The notes under the pieces were generated by a model that saw nothing but the letters and a program-made list of their open reading frames with translations, did no database searches and was not told the origin of the DNA. A stretch of DNA of 40,836 nt from an uncultured Pseudomonadota bacterium (GTDB lineage: Bacteria > Pseudomonadota > Gammaproteobacteria > Burkholderiales > SG8-39). The stretch spans positions 1 through 40,836 of the forward strand of contig CAIVVS010000154.1 of assembly GCA_903909415.1 (NCBI GenBank), read 5' to 3'. Each line of letters starts with the position of its first letter. Positions within the stretch are counted from its first letter, which is position 1. Positions 7,706 through 16,480 of this stretch are shown here, piece by piece. Position numbers and translations under genes: made by a program.

Positions 7706-9634
7706 TCAGCGGCCGGCGAGGTAGTGCAGCGGTCCGCCGCGGAAGGGCGCGAAGCCGGTGCCAAAGATCAGCCCCGCATCGGCGAGGTCGGCATCCGTGA
7801 CGATGCCTTCCTCCACCACCTTCTTCGCCTCGGCCAGGTAGGGCGCGATCAGCTTCTCGGTGAGGGCCGCATCGCCGGCGGCGGCCTGGCCCTTCTGTGC
7901 CTTGCCGTCGGTCCAGGTGTAGAAGCCGCGTCCCGATTTCTTGCCGAGGTGGCCGGCTTGCACCAGCGCGGCCAGCTTCGCCGGCACCGTGGCGCCTTCG
8001 CCGGCCAAGGCCTTGCCCGCGGCCATGCAGATGTCCAGGCCCACGGTGTCGGCCAGCTCGATCGGCCCCATCGGCATGCCGAAGGCGGTCATCGCGCGAT
8101 CCAGGGTCTCCGGGGCAATACCCTCGTCCACCATGCGCAGGGCCTGGTTCAGGTAGGGGCCGAGCACCCGGTTGACGAGGAAGCCGGGCGCGTCCTTCAC
8201 GTGCAGCGGCAGCTTGTCGATCTGGCGCGCGAAGGCCGCCGCCGCATCGGCGGTTTTCTTCGCCGTGCCCGCCCCCGAGACGATTTCCACCAGCTGCATC
8301 TGCGGCACCGGGTTGAAGAAGTGGATGCCGACCAGCCTCGACGGGTTGGCGAAGTTCGCCGCGATGTCCGCCAGCTTCAGGCTGGAAGTGTTGGTCGCGA
8401 GGATGGCGTCCGGGCGCACCAGCTGCTCCATGCGCGCGAACAGCGCGCGCTTGGCGTCCAGGTTCTCGAAGATCGCCTCGATCACCACGTCGGCATGGCG
8501 CGCGCCTTCGCCCGACACGTCGGGGATGAGCCGGTCGGTGGCGTCGCGTATGCGCGCCGGGTCGCGCAGCCGGCGCTTGAACAGCTCCGCGGAACGTTTC
8601 ATCGCCGGCGCGAGCCGCTCGTCGGACTGGTCCTGCAGGGTCACGGTCAGGCCGCGCATCGCGCACACCGCCGCGATGTCCCCGCCCATCACGCCGGCGC
8701 CGATCACGTGCACATGCTTCGCGGTGAACGCCGAGGCCTTGCCCAGCGCCTTCATGCGCTCCTGCAGGAAGAAGATGCGGATCAGGTTCGCCGCAGTCGG
8801 GTTGGCCAGCAGCGCGCCGGGCGAGGCCGGGTCGCCTTCGGGGATGGCGAACGGGTTGCCGTCGAACTTCGACCAGGCGCGCAGGATGGCGAAGGGCGCC
8901 GGGTAGTGGTCGGGCCGGGCGCGCTTGCGAACCTGCTTTTCCGCCTGCGAGGCGACCAGGCCGCGCAGCATGGGCGCGTTCATCAGCCGGTCGAGCAGCG
9001 GGCGCTTCCTCGCGGGCGGCGGGTTCAGAGCAATCGAGCGCGCGGTGTTGAACTTGATGCGCGGCGGCACCGCCTCGGTGACCAGGCCGGCGCGTTTCGC
9101 GCGGCGCGCGTCCAGCGCGCGGCCGGTGAGCATCATGTCCAGCGCCTGTGGCGGCGAGACGAAGCGCGACAGCCGGTGCACGCCGCCCATCAGCGGCCAG
9201 ATGCCCAGCATCACCTCGGGCAGGGCCATGCGCGTGCCGGGCTGGTCCACCGCGACGCGGTAACGGCAGGCCAGCGCGAGTTCCAGCCCGCCGCCCATGC
9301 AGAACCCGTCGATCAGCGCGACCGTGGGGAAGGGCAGGGCTTCCAGCTTGTTGAACGGGTCCCAGCCGCGCCGGATCATGGCGGCGGCCTGCGCGCCGGT
9401 CTTCACCTCGAGGAACTCCTCGATGTCGGCCCCGGCGATGAAGCCCGATTCCTTGCCGGAGCGGATGATGAGCGCGCGCGGCTTGGCGGCACTGACTTCG
9501 TCGAGCGCGCGGTCGAATTCTTCCAGCGCCTCGGTGGACAGGGTGTTGGTCGCGCTGCCGGCCTTGTCGAACACCAGCCAGGCGATGCGGTCGGCATCGG
9601 TCTCGATGCGCCAGTGCTTGTATTGGGTGGGCAT
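7706..9634 (-). CDS. FadB/FadJ-like enoyl-CoA hydratase / 3-hydroxyacyl-CoA dehydrogenase
   Basis: A 642-residue bifunctional beta-oxidation enzyme, shorter than E. coli FadB (729) or FadJ (714). The N-terminal crotonase domain has both acid-base glutamates, Glu118 in GGGLELAL and Glu140 in ALPEVMLGIWP, matching the FadB pair at 119 and 139. The NAD-binding 3-hydroxyacyl-CoA dehydrogenase domain begins near residue 312 (HVIGAGVMGGDIA) and has GIHFFNPVPQMQLVEIV with the catalytic His, then two C-terminal domains (DAPGFLVNRVLGPYLNQAL; KSGRGFYTW). It would convert enoyl-CoA to 3-ketoacyl-CoA for the thiolase encoded upstream. GIWPLMGG replaces the common GIIPGFGG, a possible substrate-pocket change. 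Palindromic repeats lie just before it. Confidence 0.9.
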   Translation of the reverse strand: MPTQYKHWRIETDADRIAWLVFDKAGSATNTLSTEALEEFDRALDEVSAAKPRALIIRSGKESGFIAGADIEEFLEVKTGAQAAAMIRRGWDPFNKLEALPFPTVALIDGFCMGGGLELALACRYRVAVDQPGTRMALPEVMLGIWPLMGGVHRLSRFVSPPQALDMMLTGRALDARRAKRAGLVTEAVPPRIKFNTARSIALNPPPARKRPLLDRLMNAPMLRGLVASQAEKQVRKRARPDHYPAPFAILRAWSKFDGNPFAIPEGDPASPGALLANPTAANLIRIFFLQERMKALGKASAFTAKHVHVIGAGVMGGDIAAVCAMRGLTVTLQDQSDERLAPAMKRSAELFKRRLRDPARIRDATDRLIPDVSGEGARHADVVIEAIFENLDAKRALFARMEQLVRPDAILATNTSSLKLADIAANFANPSRLVGIHFFNPVPQMQLVEIVSGAGTAKKTADAAAAFARQIDKLPLHVKDAPGFLVNRVLGPYLNQALRMVDEGIAPETLDRAMTAFGMPMGPIELADTVGLDICMAAGKALAGEGATVPAKLAALVQAGHLGKKSGRGFYTWTDGKAQKGQAAAGDAALTEKLIAPYLAEAKKVVEEGIVTDADLADAGLIFGTGFAPFRGGPLHYLAGR

Positions 9635-9668
9635 GTTGTGATTCCCAGGCGGTTCAGGAAAAAGTCAC

Positions 9669-9745
9669 TGGATTCCCGCTTTCGCGGGAATGACGGAGCG
9701 TTGCATTCCACGAAGTACTGTCATTCCCGCGAAAGCGGGAATCCA
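9669..9745. repeat. Inverted pair of dRS3-like 26-base palindromic repeats
   Basis: Two copies of TGGATTCCCGC-TTTC-GCGGGAATGAC-type sequence lie in opposite orientation at 9669-9694 and 9720-9745, separated by 25 bases. Each forms an 8-bp stem, ATTCCCGC/GCGGGAAT, with a four-base loop, and fits ATTCCC-N8-GGGAAT, the pattern of neisserial dRS3 repeats. The preceding AAAGTCAC is shared with the copies near 16191 and 21249. They sit between the GIY-YIG gene and the FadB-like gene. Confidence 0.9.
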
Positions 9746-9762
9746 GCGTCGTTGGCGTGCGC

Positions 9763-10047
9763 TCAGAGAATGGAGTCATACAGGTCGTTCCAGTACGGGT
9801 TTGTCTTCTCGATCAACTCGATCTTCCACTGGCGGTTCCATTTCTTGATCTGCTTCTCGCGTGTTATCGCCACCGTGATGTCATCACACATTTCGTACCA
9901 GACCAGCACATGCACTCCGTACTTGCCGGTGAATCCTTCAGCCAGGCCATTCCGGTGTTCCCAGACGCGCTTCACCAGGTCGCTGGTCACACCCACGTAC
10001 AAGGTGCCGTTTCGATCGCCCGCAAGGATGTAGACGCATGCGCTCAA
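9763..10047 (-). CDS. GIY-YIG nuclease superfamily protein (UPF0213/YhbQ-like size)
   Basis: This 94-residue protein is a stand-alone GIY-YIG domain. CVYILAGDRNGTLYVGVTSDL contains the two strands with the YIL and YVG signatures, followed by KRVWEHRNG (conserved Arg and His), the Glu of TREKQIKKWNR and a C-terminal NPYWNDLY motif seen in many such small proteins. The start is taken as TTG at 10047, because the domain begins there and the thiolase gene stops at 10056; no ATG is available. Its base composition is visibly lower in G+C than its neighbours, and palindromic repeats follow it, so it looks like a late arrival in the fad operon. The cellular substrate of these small nucleases is unclear. 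Confidence 0.85.
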   Translation of the reverse strand: MSACVYILAGDRNGTLYVGVTSDLVKRVWEHRNGLAEGFTGKYGVHVLVWYEMCDDITVAITREKQIKKWNRQWKIELIEKTNPYWNDLYDSIL

Positions 10048-10055
10048 GGGGCGGC

Positions 10056-11375
10056 CTACAGCGCCTCCACCAGCATCGCCCCGCCCAGCCCGCCGCCGAT
10101 GCAGATCGACGCGATGCCGCGCTGCTTCTTCTCCCGGTGCAGCACGTGCAGCAGGTGCAGCACGATGCGCGTGCCCGAGGCGCCGACCGGATGGCCGAGC
10201 GCGATCGCGCCGCCGTCCACGTTCAGCTTGGCCGGATCCAGTTCGCCCATCGCGCCGTCCAGTCCGAGTTCGTCGCGGCAGTAGGCCGCATCCTTCCAGG
10301 CCGCCAGGCACCCCAGCACCTGCGCGGCGAAGGCCTCGTTGATTTCCCAGTGGTCCAGGTCGTTCAGGCCCAGGCCGTGGCGCTTGAGGATGGGCGTGGC
10401 GGCGTGCACCGGTCCGAGGCCCATCTGCGCCGGGTCCAGGCCGGCCCATTGCGTGTCCAGGATGCGGCCGATGGGCTTGAGGCCGTGGCGCTTCACCGCC
10501 TCTTCCGTGGCCAGCACCGTCCACACCGCGCCGTCGGTGATCTGCGAGGAGTTGCCGGCGGTGACGTTGCCGTACTTGCGGTCGAAGAAGGGCTTGAGCT
10601 TGGCGAGGTTGTCCGCGGTGGAGTCCTCGCGCACGCCGTCGTCGTCGCGGTACAGCTTGCCGCGCGCGTCGTAGAGGGGCGCGACCTCGGCGTGCAGGCC
10701 GTCGTGCGGCTCGTGGAAGCGCCCGGCCTTCTGCGCGGCGATCACCCTGGCGTGGCTGGCGGCGGAGAACTCGTCCATCTGGCGGCGCGTGATGCCGAAG
10801 CGCGCGGCGAGGTTCTCCGCGGTCTGGCCCATCAGCAGGCCGCAAACCGGGTCGGTCAGGCCGCGCATGATGCCGATCACCGGGTTGAGCATCTCCCAGG
10901 GCTTGAGGCGCAGGAACATCGCCGCCTTCTGCGCCGGCGTCCGCGCCCCGGCGAAGTCCGAGAACCACAGCACCATCTTCTCGTTGTACTGCAGCGGCGC
11001 GCGCGACAGCGCGTCGGTGCCGCCGGCCAGCACCAGGTCCGAGCGGCCCGACACCATGTTGGCGATGGCCGAGTCGATGGACTGCATGCCGCTCGCGCAG
11101 TTGCGCATCACCGTCCAGCCGGGCACCTTCAGCCCGCAGCCCATGCGCAGCGCGGCGACGCGGCCGATGTTCACCTCGTCCACCGAGGGCGCGGCGCTGC
11201 CCAGGATCACCTCGTCCAGTTCCGTGGGCGCGAACGGCTGGCGCGCGAGCAGCACCTTGCCGGCGGCCGTGGCCAGGTCGCTGGCGGAAAACGGGCCGGG
11301 TCGGTTGCGCGACTTCAGGAACGGGGTGCGCGCCCCGTCGATGACGTAGATCGGCTGCTGCATCGGTTTGGCCAT
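10056..11375 (-). CDS. Acetyl-CoA C-acyltransferase (FadA/FadI-type thiolase)
   Basis: A 439-residue thiolase that cleaves 3-ketoacyl-CoA to acetyl-CoA and a shortened acyl-CoA. The nucleophile Cys93 lies in MRNCASGMQSI, with WEINEAFAAQVL, GHPVGASGTR (catalytic His) and CIGGGLGGAM (second Cys) near the C-terminus. Length resembles FadI (436) more than FadA (387). The ATG at 11375 follows AAGG at good spacing and lies four bases after the stop of the small lipoprotein gene, so the two are likely translationally coupled. With the FadB-like gene downstream it supplies the last step of the same cycle. Confidence 0.92.
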   Translation of the reverse strand: MAKPMQQPIYVIDGARTPFLKSRNRPGPFSASDLATAAGKVLLARQPFAPTELDEVILGSAAPSVDEVNIGRVAALRMGCGLKVPGWTVMRNCASGMQSIDSAIANMVSGRSDLVLAGGTDALSRAPLQYNEKMVLWFSDFAGARTPAQKAAMFLRLKPWEMLNPVIGIMRGLTDPVCGLLMGQTAENLAARFGITRRQMDEFSAASHARVIAAQKAGRFHEPHDGLHAEVAPLYDARGKLYRDDDGVREDSTADNLAKLKPFFDRKYGNVTAGNSSQITDGAVWTVLATEEAVKRHGLKPIGRILDTQWAGLDPAQMGLGPVHAATPILKRHGLGLNDLDHWEINEAFAAQVLGCLAAWKDAAYCRDELGLDGAMGELDPAKLNVDGGAIALGHPVGASGTRIVLHLLHVLHREKKQRGIASICIGGGLGGAMLVEAL

Positions 11376-11379
11376 GCAC

Positions 11380-11703
11380 TTACCTTTGGGTAGTGACGCT
11401 CGATGAGGGGTCGGTGACGCAGCGCCGGGAGTATTCCCACTCCGCGGCATTGCAGCGCTGGTCGCGCGGGTACTGCGCGGTGCGGAAGGACTGGCATTGC
11501 TCGCGGGCATCGGTGGCGGCCCGTTCGCAGGCCGGCGATGCGCCCGCCGGAACGACGAAGGCCTGCACGTAACCCACGTCGTAGCTGGTGTAGACCGGCC
11601 GTCGCTCGCCCTGCCTGGCGCAGCCGGCCGCCGCCATCAGGGCGGGGACCAGCAGCATGCTGGCAGCCAGGCGCCGCGCGCGCCGGTGCGGGACCGTCGG
11701 CAT
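11380..11703 (-). CDS. Small Cys-rich secreted protein or lipoprotein
   Basis: A 107-residue protein with a basic start, a hydrophobic segment and AAAGC at about residues 24-28, which could be a lipobox with Ala at -3, although not a textbook one. The mature part has four further Cys (in SPACERAA, REQCQSF, DQRCNAA and SRRCVTD), enough for two disulfides in the periplasm. No family recognised. It is tightly placed between fadE (14 bases upstream) and the thiolase gene (four bases downstream), which argues that it is a real, co-expressed gene and not chance, though no role in fatty-acid degradation is evident. Confidence 0.65.
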   Translation of the reverse strand: MPTVPHRRARRLAASMLLVPALMAAAGCARQGERRPVYTSYDVGYVQAFVVPAGASPACERAATDAREQCQSFRTAQYPRDQRCNAAEWEYSRRCVTDPSSSVTTQR

Positions 11704-11717
11704 GCGCGCCCCGAGGC

Positions 11718-14078
11718 TCAGGCCGCGGCCCGTTCGCTGGCGCGCACAGCCTGCGGCGCCGCCAGTTCCGAGGCGCCGAAGTCCTGCGGGAAATCATCCA
11801 CGCGCACCACCTCGTCGCGCAGCACGGTGGCCTGCCGCAGGGTGTCCTGTTCGGCCGCGGTGATCACGCCGGCGGCCAGCGCCGCCTGCGCGAGTTCCGC
11901 GGGCCCGCGGCCCTGGATGCGGCCCTGCTTGGTCGCCTCGCGCACGCGGGCCTCGATCGCCTCGGCCTGCATCGTGGCCAGCAGCGCGCGCTCCAGCACC
12001 GCCAGCGGCTCGTGCTCGCCCTTGGGCAGGAACATGTCCGCGGTCAGCCGGTCGCGTTCCGCCGACGGCGCGATCAGCATCTTGGCCACGGCGTGGCCGA
12101 GCGCGTCCGAGGGCAGCCGGCCTGGCATGCCGAAGGGGAACAGCACCAGCCGCAGCGCCAGCGCCACCGGGCGGCTGGGGAAGTTCGCCAGCGTGGCGCG
12201 GAACGCCTCGCCGTTGCGCGCCAGCGTGTCCTGCAGCGCCCAGTGCGCCAGCGGCAGGTCCGCCTGCTGCCGGCCGTCGTCCTCGTAGCGCTTCAACACC
12301 GCCGAGGCGAGGTACAGGCCCGAGAGGATGTCGCCCAGCCGCGCCGAAAGCTTCTCGCGGCGCTTGAGCGAGCCGCCCAGCACCAGCATGGACACGTCGG
12401 ACAGGAAGGCGAAGGCCGCCGACTGGCGCGACAGCATGCGGTAGTAGCCGCGCAGCTCGCCCGCGGCCTTGTCCGGCGCGGAGGCGAACAGCGAGCCGGT
12501 CCAGCCATGCAGCATGCCGCGCAGCGCATTGCCGATGGAGAAGCGCACATGGCCCCACAGCGCGGCATCGAAGGCGACGGAGGCCGCCGCGCGGTCCCCG
12601 CCAGCCTCGAAGGACTGCGCCGCGCGCATCTCGGCCAGCACGTGCGGATGGCAGCGGATCGCGCCCTGGCCGAAGATGATCAGGCTGCGCGTCAGGATGT
12701 TCGCGCCTTCCACGGTGATGGCGATCGGCAGCTGCTGGTAGGCGCGGCCCATGAAGTTGGACGGCCCGAGGCAGATGCCCTTGCCGCCGAGGATGTCCAT
12801 CGCGTCGTTCACCACCGCGCGGCCGCGCTCGGTGAGGTGGTACTTGGCGATCGCCGACAGCACCGAGGGCTTCTCGCCCGCGTCCAGGGCGCCCACGGTC
12901 ATGCGCCGCGCCGCGTCCATCAGGTAGAGGTTGGCGCCGATGCGCGCCAGCGGCTCCTCGATGCCCTCGAACTTGCCGATCGGCAGCTTGAACTGGCTGC
13001 GCACCCGCGCGTAGGCGCCGGTGGCGCGCGCCGCGAGCTTGGCGTAGCCCACCGCGGAGGACGGCAGCGAGATCGAGCGTCCGGCGGCCAGGCATTCCAT
13101 CAGCATGCGCCAGCCCTGTCCCGCCATCTTCGGGCCGCCGATGATCCATTCCAGCGGCATGAACACGTCCTTGCCCGAGTTCGGCCCGTTCTGGAACACC
13201 GCGTTCAGCGGCATGTGGCGCCGGCCGATGTTCACCCCGGGGGTGTCGGTCGGGACCAGGGCGCAGGTGATGCCCAGGTCCTCGCGCTCGCCCAGCAGGT
13301 GGTCCGGGTCGCGCAGGCGGAACGCCAGGCCCAGCACCGTGCATACCGGGCCGAGCGTGATGTAGCGCTTCTCCCAGGTGACGCGCATGCCCAGCACCTC
13401 GCGCCCCTGCCAGTTGCCCTTGCAGACGATGCCGGTGTCGGGGATGGCAGCGGCGTCCGAGCCCGCGTTCGGGTTGGTCAGGCCGAAGGCCGGCAGGTCC
13501 AGCCCCTTGGCCAGGCGCGGCAGGTAGTGGTCCTTCTGTTCCTCGGTGCCGTAGTGCAGCAGCAGCTCGGCCGGCCCCAGCGAGTTGGGCACCATCACGC
13601 TCACCGCCGCCGCCGAGCAGCGCGTGGCCAGCTTGGACACCACCTGCGAATGCGCGTAGGCCGAGAACTCCTTGCCGCCGTAGCGGCGCGGAATGATCAT
13701 GCCGAGGAAGCCCTTGTCCTTGATGTACTGCCAGACGTGCGGCGGCAGGTCCTGCGCCGCCGTGCTGGTGGTGTCCCAGTCGCTGACCATCGCGCACAGC
13801 TGCTCGGTCTCGTTGTCGACGAAGGCCTGCTCCTCGGCCGACAGGCCCGGCTTGGGAAACGCGAGCATCCGGTTCCAGTCCGGCTTGCCGGAGAACAGGT
13901 CCGCGTCCCACCACACCGTGCCGGCGTCGATCGCCTCGCGCTCGGTCTGGGACATGGGCGGCAGGATGCGCGCGTACCAGGCCAGCAGCGGGTTCGAGAC
14001 CAGGCTGCGGCGCAGGGGCGCCACCAGCAGCAGCACGGCCGCCACAATGGCGAGTGCAATCAGGACGTTGGCTATCAC
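11718..14078 (-). CDS. fadE: Membrane-anchored acyl-CoA dehydrogenase FadE
   Basis: A 786-residue FAD-dependent acyl-CoA dehydrogenase that opens the beta-oxidation cycle. It has an N-terminal hydrophobic segment (VLIALAIVAAVLLLVAPLRR) as in E. coli FadE, then ILPPMSQTEREAIDAGTVWWDADLFSGKPDW, which matches the FadE-specific leader almost word for word. The FAD/substrate core includes FGLTNPNAGSDAAAIPD and ILGGKGICLGPSNFMGRAY, followed by the long C-terminal extension typical of the 800-residue class. I chose the GTG at 14078 because GAGGGGGAG stands seven bases before it; an ATG at 14105 in frame lacks this. It is first in the operon, divergent from the Atm1-type exporter. Confidence 0.93.
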   Translation of the reverse strand: MIANVLIALAIVAAVLLLVAPLRRSLVSNPLLAWYARILPPMSQTEREAIDAGTVWWDADLFSGKPDWNRMLAFPKPGLSAEEQAFVDNETEQLCAMVSDWDTTSTAAQDLPPHVWQYIKDKGFLGMIIPRRYGGKEFSAYAHSQVVSKLATRCSAAAVSVMVPNSLGPAELLLHYGTEEQKDHYLPRLAKGLDLPAFGLTNPNAGSDAAAIPDTGIVCKGNWQGREVLGMRVTWEKRYITLGPVCTVLGLAFRLRDPDHLLGEREDLGITCALVPTDTPGVNIGRRHMPLNAVFQNGPNSGKDVFMPLEWIIGGPKMAGQGWRMLMECLAAGRSISLPSSAVGYAKLAARATGAYARVRSQFKLPIGKFEGIEEPLARIGANLYLMDAARRMTVGALDAGEKPSVLSAIAKYHLTERGRAVVNDAMDILGGKGICLGPSNFMGRAYQQLPIAITVEGANILTRSLIIFGQGAIRCHPHVLAEMRAAQSFEAGGDRAAASVAFDAALWGHVRFSIGNALRGMLHGWTGSLFASAPDKAAGELRGYYRMLSRQSAAFAFLSDVSMLVLGGSLKRREKLSARLGDILSGLYLASAVLKRYEDDGRQQADLPLAHWALQDTLARNGEAFRATLANFPSRPVALALRLVLFPFGMPGRLPSDALGHAVAKMLIAPSAERDRLTADMFLPKGEHEPLAVLERALLATMQAEAIEARVREATKQGRIQGRGPAELAQAALAAGVITAAEQDTLRQATVLRDEVVRVDDFPQDFGASELAAPQAVRASERAAA

Positions 14079-14247
14079 GGCGGTCTCCCCCTCGTTGTTC
14101 AGCATGCGCGGTTCCGCATGCCAGGCCCTGCATGCGTGGCCGGGCCGGTCGCAGGATTGTGCGCCCATTCAAGGGCGCTGAGGCATTTGCCGAAGGCCGG
14201 CGCAGCCTGGTCCCGGGACGCGCCGGCAGGCCCGCCAGAACGGCCCG

Positions 14248-14275
14248 AAAATGGGCTAAGTGACTGAATTTATTG
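14248..14275 (+). promoter_or_regulatory. 28-base AT-rich motif, copy 1 (before the Atm1-type gene)
   Basis: This stretch, starting AAAATGGGCTAAGTG and ending ATTTATTG, matches 22 of 28 bases of the stretch at 23666-23693 before uup. Both end 11-12 bases before an ABC-protein start codon and both stand out as AT-rich. It may contain the promoter; a TATCAT lies just after at 14276-14281, which would give a leaderless transcript. No Shine-Dalgarno precedes the ATG. Confidence 0.45.
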
Positions 14276-14287
14276 TATCATTCCGCT

Positions 14288-16147
14288 ATGTCCGGACACC
14301 ACCATTCGCACGCCGCCGAGGCGCCCTCCACGAACAAGACCGCCGGCGGGCAGCGCAGCGAATGGCGCGTGCTGCCGCTGCTCGCGCCCTACCTGTGGGA
14401 GTACCGCGGCCGGGTGGCGATCGCGCTGGTGCTGCTGGTCGGCGCCAAGCTGGCCAACGTCTCGGTGCCGCTGGTGCTCAAGCAGGTGGTCGACGGCCTG
14501 GACCCCTCGCTGCACGACGCGGCAAACCTGATCGTGCTGCCGCTGGCCATGCTGGCGGCCTACGGCGCGCTGCGCTTCGCCACCACGCTGTTCGCCGAGC
14601 TGCGCGACCTGGTGTTCGTGCGCGTCACCCAGCGCGCGGTGCGCCGCGTCGCGCTCACCGTGTTCCGCCACCTGCATTCGCTCAGCCTGCGCTTCCACCT
14701 GGAACGCCAGACCGGCGGGGTGTCGCGCGACATCGAGCGCGGCACGCGCGGCATCTCCACGCTGCTGTCCTACATGCTGTTCTCCATCATCCCGGTGATC
14801 CTGGAGTTCGCGCTGGTCGCGGCGGTGCTGGTGACGCGCTTCGACTGGCGCTTCCCGGTGGTGACCTTCGGCGCGGTGGCGGTGTACATCGGCTGGACCA
14901 TCGGCATCACCGAATGGCGCTCCGGGATACGCCGGCGCGCCAACGAACTCGACTCCAAGGCCAACTCGCGCGCCATCGACTCGCTGCTCAACTACGAGAC
15001 GGTGAAGTACTTCAACAACGAGGAATTCGAGGCCCGCCGCTACGACGCCAACCTGCAGCGCTACGAGACCGCGGCGGTGCAGATGGAGGGGTCGCTCGGC
15101 CTGCTCAACATCGGCCAGAGCCTGATCATCGCGGTGGCCGTGACCCTGCTGATGGTGTTCGCCGCCGAGGGCGTGGTGGCCAAGACCCTGACCCTGGGCG
15201 ACCTGGTGCTGGTCAACGGCCTGCTGATCCAGCTCTACATCCCCTTGAACTTCCTCGGCATGGTGTACCGCGAGATCAAGCAGTCGCTGATCGACATGGA
15301 CCGCATGTTCACGCTGCTGGACCAGAACCGCGAGGTCGCCGACAGCCCGGATGCGCGCGAGCTGCCGGCCGGGCCGCTGGCGGTGCGCTTCGAGTCGGTG
15401 GATTTTTCCTACGATCCCAAGCGCCGCATCCTGCAGAAGGTGGACTTCGAGATGCGCGCCGGCGCCAAGGTCGCAGTGGTCGGGCATTCCGGCTCGGGCA
15501 AGTCCACGCTGGCACGGCTGCTGTACCGGTTCTACGACGTGTCCGGCGGCAGGCTGTGCATCAACGGCACCGACCTGCGCACCCTGAAGCAGACCTCGCT
15601 GCGCGGCGCGATCGGCATCGTCCCGCAGGACACGGTGCTGTTCAACGACACCATCCTCTACAACATCCAGTACGGCCGGCCCGACGCCACGCCCGAGGAA
15701 GTGATCGAGGCGGCGCGCGCGGCGCACATCCATGACTTCATCGAGAGCCTGCCGGACAAGTACCAGGCGACGGTGGGCGAGCGCGGCCTGAAGCTCTCGG
15801 GCGGGGAGAAGCAGCGCGTGGCGATCGCGCGCGCCATCCTCAAGAACCCGCGCATCCTGCTCTTCGACGAGGCCACCTCGGCGCTGGACTCCGAGACCGA
15901 GAAGGCGGTCCAGGCCGAGCTCGACCGCATCGCGCAGGGCCGCACCACGCTGGTGATCGCGCACCGGCTGTCCACCATCATGGATGCCGACCTGATCCTG
16001 GTGATGGACGGCGGGCGCATCGTCGAGCGCGGTACGCATGCGGAGTTGCTCGCCGCGGGCGGCGAGTTCGCGCAGATGTGGGCCCTGCAGCAGAGCGAGA
16101 AGCAGGCGGCAGGCGAAGCGCCGCTTCCGGACCCGGTCGCGGCCTGA
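14288..16147 (+). CDS. Atm1/HMT1-type ABC half-transporter (exporter)
   Basis: A 619-residue half-transporter with a fused membrane domain and ATPase. After a His-rich N-terminus (SGHHHSHAAE) comes a six-helix domain (about residues 35-330) with YETVKYFNNEEFE, the signature loop of the Atm1/ABCB7/HMT1 subfamily. The ATPase has GHSGSGKST (Walker A), VPQDTVLFNDTI (Q-loop), LSGGEKQRVAIARA (signature), ILLFDEATSALD (Walker B) and the His of IAHRLS. Members export glutathione-linked metal or sulfur species. ATG at 14288 is preferred to a TTG at 14273 in frame. It is monocistronic and followed by a repeat cluster. The His-rich head is consistent with metal handling but is not proof. Confidence 0.9.
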   Translation: MSGHHHSHAAEAPSTNKTAGGQRSEWRVLPLLAPYLWEYRGRVAIALVLLVGAKLANVSVPLVLKQVVDGLDPSLHDAANLIVLPLAMLAAYGALRFATTLFAELRDLVFVRVTQRAVRRVALTVFRHLHSLSLRFHLERQTGGVSRDIERGTRGISTLLSYMLFSIIPVILEFALVAAVLVTRFDWRFPVVTFGAVAVYIGWTIGITEWRSGIRRRANELDSKANSRAIDSLLNYETVKYFNNEEFEARRYDANLQRYETAAVQMEGSLGLLNIGQSLIIAVAVTLLMVFAAEGVVAKTLTLGDLVLVNGLLIQLYIPLNFLGMVYREIKQSLIDMDRMFTLLDQNREVADSPDARELPAGPLAVRFESVDFSYDPKRRILQKVDFEMRAGAKVAVVGHSGSGKSTLARLLYRFYDVSGGRLCINGTDLRTLKQTSLRGAIGIVPQDTVLFNDTILYNIQYGRPDATPEEVIEAARAAHIHDFIESLPDKYQATVGERGLKLSGGEKQRVAIARAILKNPRILLFDEATSALDSETEKAVQAELDRIAQGRTTLVIAHRLSTIMDADLILVMDGGRIVERGTHAELLAAGGEFAQMWALQQSEKQAAGEAPLPDPVAA

Positions 16148-16160
16148 ATCGCCCTGCGAT

Positions 16161-16325
16161 GTCGTCCCCGCGAAAGCGGGGGTTGGTCCGAAAGTCACGG
16201 GATTCCCGCTTTCGCGGGAATGACCGGACCTTGCAAGGGCACCGCGGGTGCCGTCGTCCCCGCGAAAGCGGGGACCCAGTGTTGTTTGCCAAAGGTCGCG
16301 GGAGTCCCGCTTTCGCGGGAATGAC
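16161..16325. repeat. Cluster of four dRS3-like palindromic repeats
   Basis: Four units lie at 16161-16186, 16198-16224, 16253-16278 and 16299-16325, alternating in orientation: GTCGTCCCCGCGAAAGCGG-type, then GGGATTCCCGCTTTCGCGGG-type, and the same again. Each forms a GC-rich 7-8-bp stem closed by GAAA or TTTC. The two forward units are preceded by AAAGTCAC or AAAGGTCG. They occupy most of the 333-base gap between the exporter and the dioxygenase-like gene. The array is too irregular in length and orientation to be a CRISPR. Confidence 0.9.
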
Positions 16326-16480
16326 GGTGCGAGGGACGTCCGTCATGCCGTACGGCGCGGCTGCTGCGTCGCACCACCGAAATTCCCCTGCCGTACAAAG
16401 GGCATTTGACCTGAGTCAACTCCGGCGCCGTCGCTTTGGCGAACATGGTCCGGTATCCAATGCCACCGGGGGAGACCAGC
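16326..16480. other. Leader region of the dioxygenase-like gene
   Basis: After the repeats there are about 155 bases without a recognised gene. TTGACC occurs at 16407-16412, a fair -35 hexamer, but no clear -10 follows at normal spacing. A GGGGGAG Shine-Dalgarno at 16468-16474 serves the ATG at 16481. Confidence 0.4.

Noticed and set aside
7724..10033. 769-codon plus-strand ORF across the FadB-like gene
   Set aside because: Antisense shadow: composition is dominated by Arg, Ala, His, Gln and Val, and it crosses intergenic repeats; the minus strand holds a textbook enzyme.
9763..11379. 538-codon minus-strand frame joining the GIY-YIG domain to upstream sequence
   Set aside because: The upstream part is an out-of-frame shadow of the thiolase; the GIY-YIG domain starts at the TTG at 10047.
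11538..14267. 909-codon plus-strand ORF antisense to fadE
   Set aside because: Same kind of GC-driven frame, with no recognisable motif; FadE on the other strand is certain.
16161..16325. CRISPR array
   Set aside because: Repeats alternate in orientation, vary in sequence, and are separated by unequal 11-28-base gaps; no cas genes are nearby.
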